The notes: a model not told the origin generated them from the letters alone. Positions 1 to 15,386 are shown, numbered from the stretch's first letter. The stretch: DNA of 64,000 nucleotides from Linnemannia elongata (GCA_036320915.1 JAXBDG010000007.1:1302001-1366000); one strand, 5' to 3'. Program-made: numbers and translations.

Positions 1-1831
1 GTCAGCACCGCTAGGCTTGCCGCCGTGACCCTCGAGCATTCTCAGACGGGCCTCGACCTTGCCGCGGTTCTCAATACCAATATCGGGCGTCTCGGTCTCA
101 CCGAGGGCATCCACTCTGATCGAAAGGGCAGCCTTGGTGGCGACCATACGGGCAATCTTACCCTTCATCTTGGGTCCAGCCTGACCAATCAAGGAGGCGT
201 GATAGATCAAACCGTACTTGGGTGTGTCGTGCTTGGTCTTCAAGGCGCGGAAGAGAGCCTTCTCGGCACCGAGAATCTGAATGGTCGAAGCGGGGTGCTT
301 GGCCAAGGTCATCAACGAACCGGCGTGGGCAATCAAACGGGCACCGACCAAGTCACCAACAAGGGCAGTCAAGTTGGGGGCGATGGCGTTCATACGGTTC
401 TTGAGGTACTCGTAGAGCTGGGTGCGGTATTCGGTGATCGAGATGATCTGGTCGCAGAGGGCGTGAATGTTCTCCAAATCCTCCTCAGCAATCTCAGTAC
501 CCATGGAGATCTCGGAAGCCTCCTTGAGCTCCTGCTCAAGCTCCTCGGGAAGGATGTCGGACAAGTCGCAGGTCGAGCAGTTGGCGCGGAAACCCATCTT
601 CTTGACGATCTTGGCATAGGCAAGGTTATCGACGATCAACTTGGTCATCTCGGGGAAGTGCCAGCCGTACCACTCCTTGACGCGCATAGCATAGGTGTTC
701 AACTCCTTGTCGAGGTCGTCCAAGAGAGCAATGGCCTGAACGATCATGGTGTCGACTTTGTCGGGCGAGAACTTGAGCTTATAGCGGGAGAGAGAGTGGG
801 AGAGACCCAAGACCATGGCGGACAAGTCCGAAGACGACAATCCAGAGAGGAGAGAGTCCAACTGAGTGCGGATACCACGGTAAAGATCGAGGGTGGTCGA
901 GTCGGAAAGAACCTTCATGTTGAGCTTCTTGGCAATGGCACCACCTAGATATTTTCAGTCAACGTAATCAAATGAATATTAGCAATTGGATCTCTTTCAG
1001 CTTTGTTAAAGTGTGAATTAACAGCGCATATCCAAAAGGTAGGTGCAAAATGAGGATCCTTACCGAGCTTGGCGTCACCGACAATAAGGGACTCCTTCTT
1101 CATCTCCTTCTCGCTAATCTCCTTGGACAAGAACTCCTTCAAGTTCTTGGCGAGCTTTCCCTCGACCAAAGCAGTGACGGCGGACAAAGCATCGGTGGTG
1201 TTCTCGAACTTGGTGAAAGCTCTGAGCTTGACGCTATAGTATAATCAATCGAGATTGAGTCGTGTCGTGTCCAGTTGACGAGTCCAGACAAAAATAAGAA
1301 TGATTCTGTTAGTTTATCATCGCGTGGAACAGAGCAAGTGGAGTTGTATGGTAGAGATATTGGAGAGCAGGAGGATATCGCATTGTTGGATTCTCAATAC
1401 GCCTGGCGCAAGCAAAAAAAAATATTTTCTTGGTTTGTTGTTTTGATTGAGGATCGGTTGTTGTTGTGTTGATTGTGTATGATCCAGATCCACTGTCTAC
1501 CGTTGTTCATTCTGCTTGCTTGTTGAATCCTTTTTTTTTGAGTTGGTTAGTTGCCGTGAGGAGAGTAGTGAGGAAGGAGTGTGCTGCTGTTGAAGAGTGT
1601 GCTTGTTTGTGTGTGCGGTGTAGTGTGGAGTGTGAGAGAGTTTGTATTTGCTTTTGTTTTGTTTGTTTGGTGAATATACGAGTGTGAATATTGATTCCTT
1701 ATTCCTTACGTCTTGTTGGCCTGCTCTGGGGTCTCGAAGTCCTTCCAGATGGAATCGGGCTTCTCAAGCTTGCCGTCGTCGAGGAGGGTGAAGAGGGCGT
1801 AACCGGCGGGAGTCTCGTAGAGGACCAGCAT
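1..1831 (-). CDS. NOP58: NOP58 box C/D snoRNP core protein (3' part outside window)
   Basis: Nucleolar protein that, with NOP56, fibrillarin and SNU13, forms box C/D snoRNPs guiding 2'-O-methylation and pre-rRNA processing. Exons, read on the minus strand: 1831-1710, 1233-1064 and 944 to beyond base 1. Phases join cleanly (…NKT|VKLRAF…, …[10 protein letters not shown]…). The start [14 protein letters not shown] matches the NOP58 N-terminus. The third exon carries the coiled coil and the Nop domain, with the family signature [17 protein letters not shown] and later [22 protein letters not shown]. The C-terminal KKE/D-type tail lies outside the window. Intron 1 is long (476 bp) and TG-rich on the plus strand. 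I looked there for an intronic C/D snoRNA, common in animal NOP56/58 genes, and found no convincing C/D box pair. NOP58 follows CDC48 head to tail at 295 bp. Identity is very secure. Confidence 0.95.
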
Positions 1832-2126
1832 TTTCTGTGATGTGAGGATGTGGTCGTGAGGGAGGGGGGAGGAAGAAGAATGGGTAAAGAAGAAAAAGAA
1901 AAAAAAAAAAGAAAAGTGACTGATCAACACAACAACAAAAAAAAACGACACCCTCCCACTCTCTCAATGTTGTGTTTACATTTTTTTGCTTTCTTTTTTT
2001 CTTTTTTTTTTCACGCAGTCACACACATACAAGACACACATTTCAATTCTTAAGGGTGTTGTTTATTTAAAGTGGGCACAACTGAAAAAAAGAAGTAAAT
2101 GAAGAGCAAAAGTAAAAGAGAGACAA

Positions 2127-5145
<3,019 letters not shown>

Positions 5146-5313
5146 GATATATATGTATGTGAGTGATGGGGTTGGTTGAAAAGAGGTTTGATGGAACTCG
5201 ATGGGCGATCGCCTACTTTTTAAACGAAAGGCAAGCGGACGCGTACGTCGTCAAAAAAGAAGTCACACTCGGGACAAATCCAGGTCCCCAGTGCTTGTGC
5301 TTGAGGTCACTTG

Positions 5314-5352
<39 letters not shown>

Positions 5353-6246
5353 TCTGTCTCCACAGCTCTTGCTTCAGTTCTGCTTGGCTGCTTACAATGC
5401 ATTGATAAGACAGAAGCATCCAGAAGCACCTCAAAGTATAAGCCGGGGATGTGGATGGCCCTTTTGTCAGCATTGGATGGCAAGCAAGCAAGCAGCCTTC
5501 CAGCCGCAGGGTAGAGTGAAAGGAAACATGCAGGAACAGGAACAGGACCAATAGGGGGAGAGCAAATGGCTGACTTTTTTTTCATAATGAGGGGCCAGAG
5601 GGGTTTTTTTAGTGGCGTCAGTTCTTTGTGGAAGAAGGGGCCCCTTGATGGATACTGAACGAAGGTGGCCCAAGCATTGACCTAGTGATAGAGAAGGACA
5701 GCAGCGAAGCGGGCAACAAACAAAATAACAACCCTGCCCCTGTCTGATAGCCGCACGCACCACGTCCTCTTGTCCAGGCCAAGGCAATCGATCGGTTGAA
5801 TGAGAAGCGCAGTGAGGTGGTTTGTTTTTTAGGGCCGATATTAAAACCATACCCATTTTGTTGTTGTCACTGCAGTTTTTTTTTCCTCCGTCCCTGCCCT
5901 CCATTGTCCCTGCCTTCCTTTTCCCTATTCTATTGTCAATCCACATCCACATCCAACACACACACACACACACCCCTTCTTATTCTACTCTCTCCTCCTC
6001 CACACACACTTACTCTTCAACCGACTCACTCACACATCACTCAAGGCAACATCACATCACACAACACCAACACAAACACCACCGACTCGAATCTTCCTTC
6101 TCTCACACACGCACCCCTCCTCACACACACACACCCTCACTTCATCCCGTCTTCTTCCTCTCGCTTGCACACATATATATTCACCCACATAAACTCTTCT
6201 CTTCCTCATTCACTCCACACAGACAATATCCTAACAATTGCACCCG
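5146..6246. other. Intergenic region, divergent promoters of CDC48 and coiled-coil membrane gene
   Basis: Contains a 36-base A run (5314-5349), a 10-bp palindrome GGCGATCGCC (5204-5213) and, from about 5880 to 6246, a CT- then CA-rich tract that looks like promoter/5' UTR of the plus-strand gene. No coding potential was recognised. Confidence 0.6.
5314..5349. repeat. A36 homopolymer
   Basis: Uninterrupted run of 36 A on the plus strand in the CDC48 upstream region. No element-like sequence flanks it. Confidence 0.95.
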
Positions 6247-9200
6247 ATGGAGTCACAGCATGTGCTCAACCCGTGGCAGCATCGGCCGCACAAGCAGGAC
6301 TTTTACGATAACCACGACACTCTACAACAACAGCAGCACCAGCAGCAACAACAACAGGAGCAGCAACAGCAAACAAACATATCCCTGACAGACAACGATA
6401 CCACCTCTCTTGAAGACTTTTTCCAGGGCCACAAACAAGTCTTTTATCAATCCCAGATGCTACTGCAGCAACTGCAGCAACGCCAGCGCCAACAAAAGAC
6501 ACAGGAGCACGGCCCAGAGGAACAGAGAAAAAGTCCAGCGGACGAGGAGGCTCAGGCAGGGGGCGACGATGATGGCGAGACAGACAGCCAGCGCACCGCC
6601 TGGAGTCAACTGGGCATCGACTCGCCTATGAATCAGTCTTCATCAACACTTGCCGACGCCGACACGCCCATCACGACAGTGATCTATATGACAGACTCTG
6701 ACTTTGGAGATGGGGACGAGGTAAACGTCGGCTATTAATAACACCTGGACTATGATCCCTGGAAACCAGGAGGGTTACCCAAACAAGGAGGAAAGAGGGT
6801 TCTTTTATGTCATATCGGACCATTCCAGACACATAGTCCAACGCTACACACACACTTTTTCGTCCCACTTCCCATGTTCTTCTCCATATTCCTCATTATT
6901 CCCTTTCACCTTTGCGAGTGCTCTCGTGTCCTACAGTATTGTGTTGCCAGACCCACACCCGCTCAGTCATTCTTTATCCGTCTCTCTCCTCCTCCCTTTT
7001 CTCCGTTATACCTTTTTATTTTCTTCTTTCCTGTTCTTCTTCTCCTACCTCTGTACTTGCTCTCATTCCTTCCACTTCAAGATTGTAATCACTTGCTTAC
7101 AACAGCACTCAATATCTCATTTTCTGTACTTCTGTATTGCCGCGATGACTAACACCTGGCTATATTTTATATTTGTATACATCTACAGGGCGATGTGCTT
7201 GAGCATCTAGTTCAGCAACTCCAGTCGGAAGTAAAGGGCACACGGACTACAGTTTCCGAGCTCGAGACCAAGTTGAACTTGTAAGTAAAAGGGGTTACAG
7301 CGACTGGCCAAATGCTCGATCATCTGAGAAGGACGATAACAATTGATACCTGAGCGAAACCATGCACACAAGTACACGAACAAGAACAGTCAAAATAAGA
7401 ATGAAAAACTCACCTATAGCATGCCTCTCCGATGATAATAGGGCCGAGCATTCCAACAGGCGGATTGTCGAAGAACTCAAAATGCTTCTTGCCGAGTAAG
7501 TCTTGCTTTGCATCTTTGAACACAATAACGACCTGTTGAGTAAGAGGAAAGGAAAGAAAACGAAAAAGAAGATGAAGGGAGGAAAAGGCGTTAGGGGGAC
7601 GACGAGGAGGGGCCAGGCGAACACTGCGGCTCAACTGCCAAGGTTGAATGAACATGTGTGTTCCACGGGTCTTTTTCTCTGTGTACTTGTGTGGAGCGCC
7701 ATCTGGACAAGGACAACGGGCGCAATGGACAACAACAGCAACAGATGTTTTTATTTGAACAGCGCCTAATTAGAAAGTAGCCTCCTCTGTGTTGTTTTTG
7801 TGGGTGATCGGTTGCTCACTTTGGAGTGGGTATGATGTGGACAGGTGGCTAAAATACGGGTTGGCCATGACAAATCGCGAATTGACTTTAATATGAAATT
7901 GAATGGGGAGATGCTCTGTGCGACTCGACCGTCCCATCCGCGTTATGCACACCCATTCCTTGGCTTATCCTGTCTTTGTTTTCCACCCTCTCGACTCGTT
8001 TGCTCGCTCTTTGGTACTGTGCATTGTTTGCCAGCCGAAGAAGGGTTTGCTGCAGATGCACAACAACCGAGAACGACAGCTCTCCTTGTGAAAATACTCA
8101 CAAATTAATTATCAGCACACATCCTTCTGCCTCTCTGCCTGGCTTGGCATTGGTCAACGCACGTTTACCCTACGACAATACACTAACATAATGCACTCTC
8201 AACTGTCCTCCACTGCCTTTTATTTTATTCTCTTCCTTCCTTCCATCTCCCTCTCACCCTCCTCCTCCTCCTCCACATCTATCGACACACTTTCATCTCT
8301 TCTATGCTCGCCTTACCCTTACCGAAACTCTCGCACGGATTTTTTTGTAGTGCCGAAGAGAACCTTGCGGCAGCTGAGAACTCCGACGGCACCCACCCAT
8401 TACTTCAGTCATCAAAAGGAGCCGGTGTGAGCGACGACGACCTCAACAACGTTTACAACAGGATCTGCATCGCTCTCCAGGCACTCATCGATGATGCACA
8501 ATCAGCTCTTCAAAAGAACTCGACGATAAAGCACACCTGTCCCAGCCCCGGAGAGGAAGGCGCTACCTGCCATTGCCAAGCAGCAACATCGCCACCAACT
8601 AGCTCACGAAGCAGTAGCCCTAATCCACCCCTTCGGATTGCACCAGGATACGACAGAACACAGGACAGCCCGCTTGCATGTCGCAGCTCGCCCAGGAACT
8701 CGACAACTCTCCTCAAACCACTCAAGACCGAGAACCAAGACATCCATGAGTTCACCATGTACGGACCCACACCGTTGTATGCAGGCACGGACGAGGTGTC
8801 GAGAATGCTCTGGAAGCAAAAGCATGAGGAGCAACATGACAGATACCGCAAGTCGTGTCACAGGTTGACTCTGGAACTGGACGGCCGCCTTTTGTCAACA
8901 GACTCGGACGACTCGGAAGCCAGCAGCTTTGATTTACTACGACGGTCAAGACATCGCCCTTCCTCCTCGACCCAATCCTCTCGGCCATCGACACCTTCGA
9001 CACCTACAACACCAAGTATACCAGGCACACCAACAACACCCACGACCCCTACTCGGCCCCTCCAAGGTATTCTTCGCTCATCCAAGAACACGGAACGACT
9101 CAAGAAGAAGTGCCAGGTGCAATTCCTAAACGCCGACATTGAAGGAGTTCGCAGTCGGGACCAGACATCTTCACCGCGACCACTCCACCGACCCACGAGG

Positions 9201-9806
9201 TCATCAGCATCTTCATCTTCCACCAAAAACCAGCAAGACAAGCAGCAGCAAAAGCTCCAGCCACGCCAGGAACCGGAACCACAGCAAGCAGTGTTGCGAC
9301 AATATACCCACCGAAGTGTTAGCGTTGGATCCAACAGTTCCCGCGGCGTCGTCCTGCAGCTGTACGACCTTTGGCAACAGACCTGGCTTCGGACACGGAT
9401 CATGCACGTCATTACAGGATCGGTCGAGATTATCATTATCATCTGGGTCGTCCTCAAAGCCAGCCAGGCGACATTGACATGGTTCGGAGTCAAGCCCAAG
9501 AACATGAGCGAGTGGCTGATGTTTATCTATGGACAGCGCGACACTGCCGGATCGCAGGCCAAAGAGCTCTATGCCAAGGTCAGGAGGGACGGACTGCGAA
9601 TGCGAAAGGTCAAGGCGTTTACACAGAAGGAGCCCGAGGCGCTGGTGGAGGATCTGGTGGCGGGCATGACGGCGTCGACCAATGGATTGATGTCGCCTTC
9701 GGCGATAGTCTATGGACCGGCCAAGAAGATTGTTGCCCATGCTGTCACTGGCGTTGCTCTTGCCTTTATCTCCGATGGTGCCCGTCGTCTGCTCAGGAAG
9801 CTTTGA
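6247..9806 (+). CDS. Orphan protein: poly-Q, coiled coil, C-terminal membrane segment
   Basis: Not recognised. Exon 1 is 6247-6720 (starts MESQHVLNPW, Q-rich tracts, acidic patch). Exon 2 is 7189-7280, which opens GDVLEHLVQQLQSEVKGT and reads as coiled coil. Exon 4 is 8351-9806. Exon 3 ends at 7495 (…RRIVEELKMLLA, coiled coil). Its start is unresolved: the good acceptor at 7418-7419 gives a frameshift, and only weaker AG sites, for example before 7355 or 7373, keep frame. The total would be 714-720 residues. Exon 4 continues the coiled coil, then a Ser/Thr/Pro-rich region with TPT-type repeats, then a conserved-looking C-terminus: LYDLWQQTWLRTRI, a hydrophobic segment rich in Ile (about 9405-9470), an amphipathic KVRRDGLRMRKVK stretch, and end RRLLRKL. 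It is probably a membrane-anchored coiled-coil protein. Intron 3 is long (855 bp) with CT-rich sequence just before exon 4. Confidence 0.7.
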
Positions 9807-10471
9807 AAAAACCTTGGCGATCTTAGCAAGATCTTGTGCAGTTACAGGGATGGACCATTGAGATATGTCTTTTGTTTATTTCCTCTTTTTTTTTGTATCA
9901 TAGTAGCTCTCACCTCTCTCCTCCATCATCTTTTTCAATACCCGATATTGCATCCTTCTTTAGTATCATCTTCTTCATCCCAATGATCACCTTTTTCTAA
10001 GTTTGTCTTTTTTTTTTTTTGCCATTTTCCTTTTTGCGTCCTCTCTCTCATGGGCGCGTCTTTCGCTGGTGTTGAACCAATCGAATCACTTAATAAAATA
10101 CCCATCCATTTCCACGCTAGTCTTCTTATACCATTCGTACTAGCATGACTTATCTGCTCTACTTGAGGGACCCGTGACAAAAATGTACGATCGGTTCAAC
10201 ATCATGGACCCTTTTCTCTTCTCGGGAAAAGAAAACTAAAAAGAAAAACACGAAATACCAGTCGTAGTCCAGCGGAAGAAAGATGTTTACCATAGCTGGG
10301 AGAAAAAAAAACAATGCTTTTTTTTTATGGGTGGGGGAGGAGATAAAGTACAATGTGCGTCTAAAATACTACAGGACGATGACCAAGGGGAAGGATGGGA
10401 TTGAGCGGGCGACCAAAAGATCACAACATATTCATGTGTATATGTGTATGTAAGAAAAGGTACAGTTTTTT
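9807..10471. other. Convergent 3' intergenic region
   Basis: Lies between the 3' ends of the coiled-coil membrane gene and the KRE9/KNH-like gene. AT-rich with T and A runs. Nothing else was recognised. Confidence 0.5.
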
Positions 10472-12427
10472 TTACAAGGCGCCGGCAGAGACCCAGAACT
10501 TGCGGGTGATGGACTCGTAGCGATCGATGATCTGGGCGCCCTTCGCGAAATCCCAGCCGTCCAACAGAGGATCCTCCATCTCGCCTCCATTGTCCATCGC
10601 ATTATTCTTTCTCGAACGTCGACCGGCAGGAGTATCGTCAACTTCGACGACAAGCATCTGCACCCGGAGTCGATAAAACGCCGGTTCGACATGATCGTAG
10701 ATCTGCAAGTACTGGAACTTCGTCTCTGCGAGGACGTTCCTAGCCAGGACCGCGACTGGCTCGATGGCTCCAGGACCTGGCCCACCATCACGGACAAGTT
10801 CGACGAGGAGTTTCGCTTGGTAGGTGATATTGTTGTCCCTGATGGATTGGTGTTGAGACCAGTCGATATCTTTGTTGGCGAGGAGACGGAGTCTAGTAGC
10901 AGTGTATTCCAAGAGTTCTGCGGCGCGGGTGGGGATCTTCCATTCGAGGGTGTAAGGCGCTCTGCTGTACACTTTCTGATGGACGCCGAAGGAGTGTTCG
11001 AGTTCGATGGGTTGGATGACGTTGGGGAATTCTTGCCGGAGGTAGTTGTCAAAGTCGTAAAAGGGTGCTCTGTTGCTGGTGGTGTCGGGGTCAAGGGTGT
11101 CGAGGTCATCATTATGATGTTGACCAGTATAGGGCTGCGAGGGTGGTACATCTGCCCGTGCGCCGTCTGCAGGTGGTACAGGTGATGTGATCCGATAGTT
11201 TTCCCGAGTGGTCGTTGCGGAGGCTGACGTTGTGACAGAGGAGGGAGAGGGGATAGCGCGCTTGTAAATGTTGATGTCGGATCGACGGAGAATGGACGGG
11301 AGGCTCTTTTTTGAACTAGCGGAGGATCCTGCTGTTGCCTCTGCTGCTGTAATCGTCTCGGGAACGTCTGCTGCTGTTTCTGCTTCTGCACCATTGGATT
11401 CCGTTGTTGTTGATGTCCCTGAGGTCGAAGCTGGCTTGTCCTTTTCCGATGACGACAATGGAGCTGTCAAAGAAGAAGCAGCGGCATCAGCAGCGGAGGC
11501 CTTGGCAGACTCTACAGTAACAGTCCTCTGACTCTTGCCATGAAAAAGATCCAGCACGAGCACATACGACGCCGACGCATCCTCATTGTCGGGGATCTTG
11601 GAGGGGACCCAGACCTGAGCAGAGCCCTTTCGGAAGGGAATAAACCGTTTAAGGGAAACAATCTTTTTGTTGGTCTTGGCGTCGGCTAGGATAATGTCAA
11701 CGGTGGTATCCTTGGGGAGCTGGCGGGCGTAGGTTTTAGACCATTTGACGAGTTGAACGGAGCCTGCTTGCCAGACTGAGCGAGGTGGGGGGACGATGAG
11801 TAGGGGTTTGTCGAATTCGATGGTGGTGGGAGAAGTGGTTGTGGTTGCTGTTGTGGTTGTGGTTGTGGTTGTGGTTGTGGAGGGAGGAGAGGAGACGGGC
11901 GAAGTTGATTTTTTTGAGAGCAGGCCGTCAACTGGAGAGGGAGAATGAGGAGGTGGTGGAGAACCAGGAGAATGTGCAGGTGCAGGTGCAGGCCGTCCCC
12001 TTCTCTCCTGGTGCTTGTCCTCGGCAGCGGCCACCTTTGCTTTAACCAACGACTTGTGCTTCTTTTGATTTTGTTGCTGACTCCTGGCGTTGGCGCTATT
12101 GATATTGCTGGTGCTGGGTTTTATCTTATCTTGTTTTTGCTGTTTCTGTGTCTTGGGTTGTGCTGGCGGGGAGGAATCTTTCCGTTTCTTGTTGGTGTTA
12201 GAAGGGGCAGGTGCGTCTTTTGTCGATCTGCGTCGTACTTGGGTATGTTGTTTCCGAGAAGGTTGTGAATGAGGGAGAGAGTGGAGAGGGTGTAAGGAGC
12301 GGACTGGGAGGGCGTAGACTCCAGAGATAGAAGAGGAAGAGGAAGGTGAGAGGGAGAAGGAGAGGAGAGTGAAGGCTGTTGCGAGGGAGAGGCCCAGGAA
12401 GGAGACTGGCCGTGATGGGACCTTCAT
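10472..12427 (-). CDS. KRE9/KNH-like secreted Ser/Thr/Pro-rich cell-wall protein
   Basis: Single-exon gene of 651 residues. The N-terminus (MKVPSRPVSFLGLSLATAFTL) is a signal peptide. It is followed by a Lys/Gln/Pro-rich, low-complexity spacer to about residue 200 that includes a long poly-Thr run. Residues about 206-307 read as a KRE9/KNH1-like N-terminal domain (PF10342 type): IVPPPRSVWQAGSVQLVKW, strands with TTVDIILAD, and closing VLVLDLFHGKSQRTVTVES. After another Ser/Ala/Thr-rich linker, residues about 455-605 form a second predicted globular domain (HSFGVHQKVYSRAPYTLEWK…) that may be a further Ig-like module. No C-terminal GPI signal is visible; the protein ends WVSAGAL. Family members bind or help assemble beta-1,6-glucan-containing wall; that role is inferred. 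Convergent with the upstream plus-strand gene. Confidence 0.8.
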   Translation of the reverse strand: MKVPSRPVSFLGLSLATAFTLLSFSLSPSSSSSISGVYALPVRSLHPLHSLPHSQPSRKQHTQVRRRSTKDAPAPSNTNKKRKDSSPPAQPKTQKQQKQDKIKPSTSNINSANARSQQQNQKKHKSLVKAKVAAAEDKHQERRGRPAPAPAHSPGSPPPPHSPSPVDGLLSKKSTSPVSSPPSTTTTTTTTTTATTTTSPTTIEFDKPLLIVPPPRSVWQAGSVQLVKWSKTYARQLPKDTTVDIILADAKTNKKIVSLKRFIPFRKGSAQVWVPSKIPDNEDASASYVLVLDLFHGKSQRTVTVESAKASAADAAASSLTAPLSSSEKDKPASTSGTSTTTESNGAEAETAADVPETITAAEATAGSSASSKKSLPSILRRSDINIYKRAIPSPSSVTTSASATTTRENYRITSPVPPADGARADVPPSQPYTGQHHNDDLDTLDPDTTSNRAPFYDFDNYLRQEFPNVIQPIELEHSFGVHQKVYSRAPYTLEWKIPTRAAELLEYTATRLRLLANKDIDWSQHQSIRDNNITYQAKLLVELVRDGGPGPGAIEPVAVLARNVLAETKFQYLQIYDHVEPAFYRLRVQMLVVEVDDTPAGRRSRKNNAMDNGGEMEDPLLDGWDFAKGAQIIDRYESITRKFWVSAGAL

Positions 12428-14954
12428 TCTTGTGTATGTGAGAGAGGAGAGGGGAGAAAGTGGAGGAGAGTGAAAGAGAGAGAGAGAGAGAAGGAGGGAT
12501 GGAGGGATGGAGGCGGAGATGGTGAGTGGGGAGGGTGATAAAGGTGAGAGAACAAAGACAAAGAGTTAAAGCCAGCAGTAAAAAAGAACAAAAAAAAAAG
12601 AAGAAAGGAAAGGAGGAGAAAACAAAGGAACGAAAAGCACAAAAAAAAAAAAAAAGGTGCTGGAAATGAGGATCGAGGAGGAGGAAGAGGAGGAGTGCGG
12701 ACAGAAGCCATGGACAGAAGCGAAGGGTATTTTTGGGTTTGGTTATATTTTGTGCACCGTACCTTCGTTAATGTGTGATAGGATAGGACAAATTACTTTT
12801 GAGTTCAATTTACTCTGCTTCTTTTTGAGGACAATTGGACCCGCGCGCCACTTGGGGATGACTGAAAGGGCGATCGACTGGTATGTCTATATGTATGTGT
12901 ACCTCATGGTCTTTTGTTTGCTATTGTGGTAGCATAATCAGAATTACACTCTTGATTGCTATTTTACTACCGATTTCTGTACCACTAACTACTACTACAG
13001 CCATGAGGGCGTAAAACATTGATCATGACGTTGCATTGAGCATAGCCGAGCCCCCATTCCAGTCACTTGTAACTGGATGCAGAGTCTTCAAACTTGCAGT
13101 CGGTGCCCGGTTCCTGGCTGTTTTGAAATAACAACCAAATGTATGTGCTGTGCCTGAGTGTTTCTTTTATGCATTCATTATTTCTACTTGATGGTTGAGA
13201 TTGGACCACTCAGCACCCTCCTTAAACCCATGAATATTAACCATAAATGATTGCGAGACCCCCGACAACCATCATCAACACAAAAAACCATTTTCAGTCC
13301 CAGACCCTCTTTATCATTTAGTCTGGTCTGTTTGAACGCAAGGGAGATCTGAAGATAGATAGAAGAAGGAGACCCGTTCTTTTTTTTTTTTCCTTCTTGT
13401 CCAGCTGTCGCTCATGGAAAGGCAGTGACCATGGCTTATTTTCTCAACCAAAATGTTAGCTTTGCTCAAGACGTTAGGTCCCCCCTTTTCGTAATTCATT
13501 ATTCTCTTTTCTCTTTTCCCTTGAGAGCCTGCATTTTCATTATTGCAATAGGGGGGGCCAATGTGCCATACTTAATGGAGCGACTAAGCAAACATGCCCG
13601 AGATGAGGGTCTGAACAAGGCAACTCAAGTCCACCTGGAAAGAGACTCAAAACGGCTTGGTCTGTGTTCCAGAACCTCTCTTTTCACTTTCTTATGAGTG
13701 CAGACGGCCCTCCCTTTCATCTTTGCCCTTCTCCTTGGGGGTTGGCATGCCTTGTTTCTCGATCATCCCATTAGTCCTACGACTCAGAATACCCTGTCCG
13801 TCTTTGTATCATACTGTTACGATCATCATTCGAGCCTGTTGATGTTAGGGCGTACTCCAGCTAATTTAACGCAACGTGCCGGAAATATACAAAAAAAGGG
13901 CAGTGAAAGGGAGACCCCGCACGAATAGTAAGAGGGGCGCTCGTTTGAAGAGAAAAAGGGGGAAAGAGGGTGGGAAGGATCGAGCAGGTAAAGGTTTAAT
14001 TGCAATGCGATCCTCCTTCCTACTGTACCTTCAAAAAAAGAACACCATGATCCCCAACGGTCGAGGAAGGAGAAAGGGGAGGTGATTGCCAGGTCGGTTA
14101 CAAGATGGATGAACAAAAAGTGACACACAATGCGAAGGTCCCTTCGTTTCGGATTCACACCTTCAACTCATTATTGCTCTTTCTAAGATGATAGTTCTTC
14201 AAACATAAAGATGGTTACCATGCAGGGTGTGCAGCTCTTCTGTTATTTGGTCGTCATTCAGCAATATTAGGTGAGCCTTTCTTATTTTCTCTCGTTGACC
14301 TTTCTACCCTAGCTGTCAGCAACCCTAGAACCATGAATCTCCTCTTTGCTGTGTTGACACACAGGTACATACACTCACGTACACAACCATTTGCATTTCT
14401 GAGAGGATTGCAATAACTACTTCTAGTTTACGATTGGCTCAGCTATTATCTATGCCAGAATTGGGCCGGTAGAAGGAGATCCAAATCCAAGATGGCAACC
14501 ACTCTCCTCTACCCCTACAATGTTTACTGATAGATCGACGCGTGAGCCTTTTCTGCTATCGTTTGTTCAAATATGGTTTTCTCTAGGTAATGGCTGTATG
14601 AGATAGTTACAGCACTTGTATGAATGAGTGCATGAGGTGTGGCTTTGGAGTCAACAAGGGGTGGATGCGTTTGTGTGTGGCTCCAAGGATTTTGTTTATC
14701 GCTTTTGTTTTTGACGTACAAAAAGGAGTTTTTAGTACAACACCAGGGCACCTTCATACTTGGACTTTTTCATCCAGCGTAAGATGCGCCACCAAAAGTT
14801 GATTTTGTGAGAAGAGTCAAATTTTGAAAGTGCACGCAAGAGTCTGCTTGCATCTCTTCTCTTCCGTTCCCTTTCCCTTTCCTTTCGCTGATTCTGTAGT
14901 TCGTTTGCCACCATTCCGTCTCTCTCTCTCCATTCTCCACCACACTCACGTACC
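12428..14954. other. Long intergenic region
   Basis: About 2.5 kb between two divergent genes. The part next to 12428 is purine-rich GAGA-type promoter/5' UTR of the KNH-like gene with A runs (12590-12655). The remainder is AT-rich, with no open frame showing codon bias or splice structure and no tRNA boxes. Confidence 0.5.
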
Positions 14955-14963
14955 TATATAAAT
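14955..14963 (+). promoter_or_regulatory. TATA box of DCN1-like gene
   Basis: TATATAAAT followed about 30 bp later by CT-rich sequence typical of a fungal start region. Lies 424 bp upstream of the ATG, which fits a spliced 5' UTR (intron 15129-15380). Confidence 0.5.
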
Positions 14964-15128
14964 AGTAGCATCGCGATCTTCTCCTCCTCTCTCCTCTTTT
15001 GTCTCCCCTCTCTTTCCTTGACTCTTTCGTCCTCCCTTCTCCCTTCTGCGCATTCAACCTTACACACACCCTTCCCTTTCACTCACTCTTCTTTGGATCG
15101 ACATTGTTTGATCTCCCTTCACAACAAT

Positions 15129-15380
15129 GTAAGGCGTAACAAAAGAAGCTTACTCTTCCAACCACTAATTATTCACAATCGACATGCTACAAGGATCACA
15201 AGACTACGCAATTAACAACGGGCACAGCATCAGCAGAAAAAACAAATCAGTCGAAATGACAATATGACAAAGAAGCAAACCCTAACAATATCTACGAACC
15301 AAACAAAACACTGACCCTATTGATATTGTTATCGTTATTGTTATTGTTATCGTTATTGAACTACATCGTGACAATATCAG
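15129..15380 (+). other. Probable 5' UTR intron of DCN1-like gene
   Basis: Donor GTAAGG at 15129 and acceptor ATATCAG ending 15380, six bases before the ATG at 15387. The donor overlaps an ATG-TAA start-stop pair (15127-15132) that exists only in unspliced RNA. The intron's 3' part is a GTTATC/GTTATT microsatellite (about 15325-15358). Confidence 0.5.
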
Positions 15381-15386
15381 AACCGA

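Noticed and set aside
25..948. 307-codon plus-strand frame opposite NOP58
   Set aside because: Antisense shadow of the third NOP58 exon.
1234..1709. Intron-hosted box C/D snoRNA in NOP58 intron 1
   Set aside because: No convincing RTGATGA and CTGA pair at proper spacing on the coding strand.
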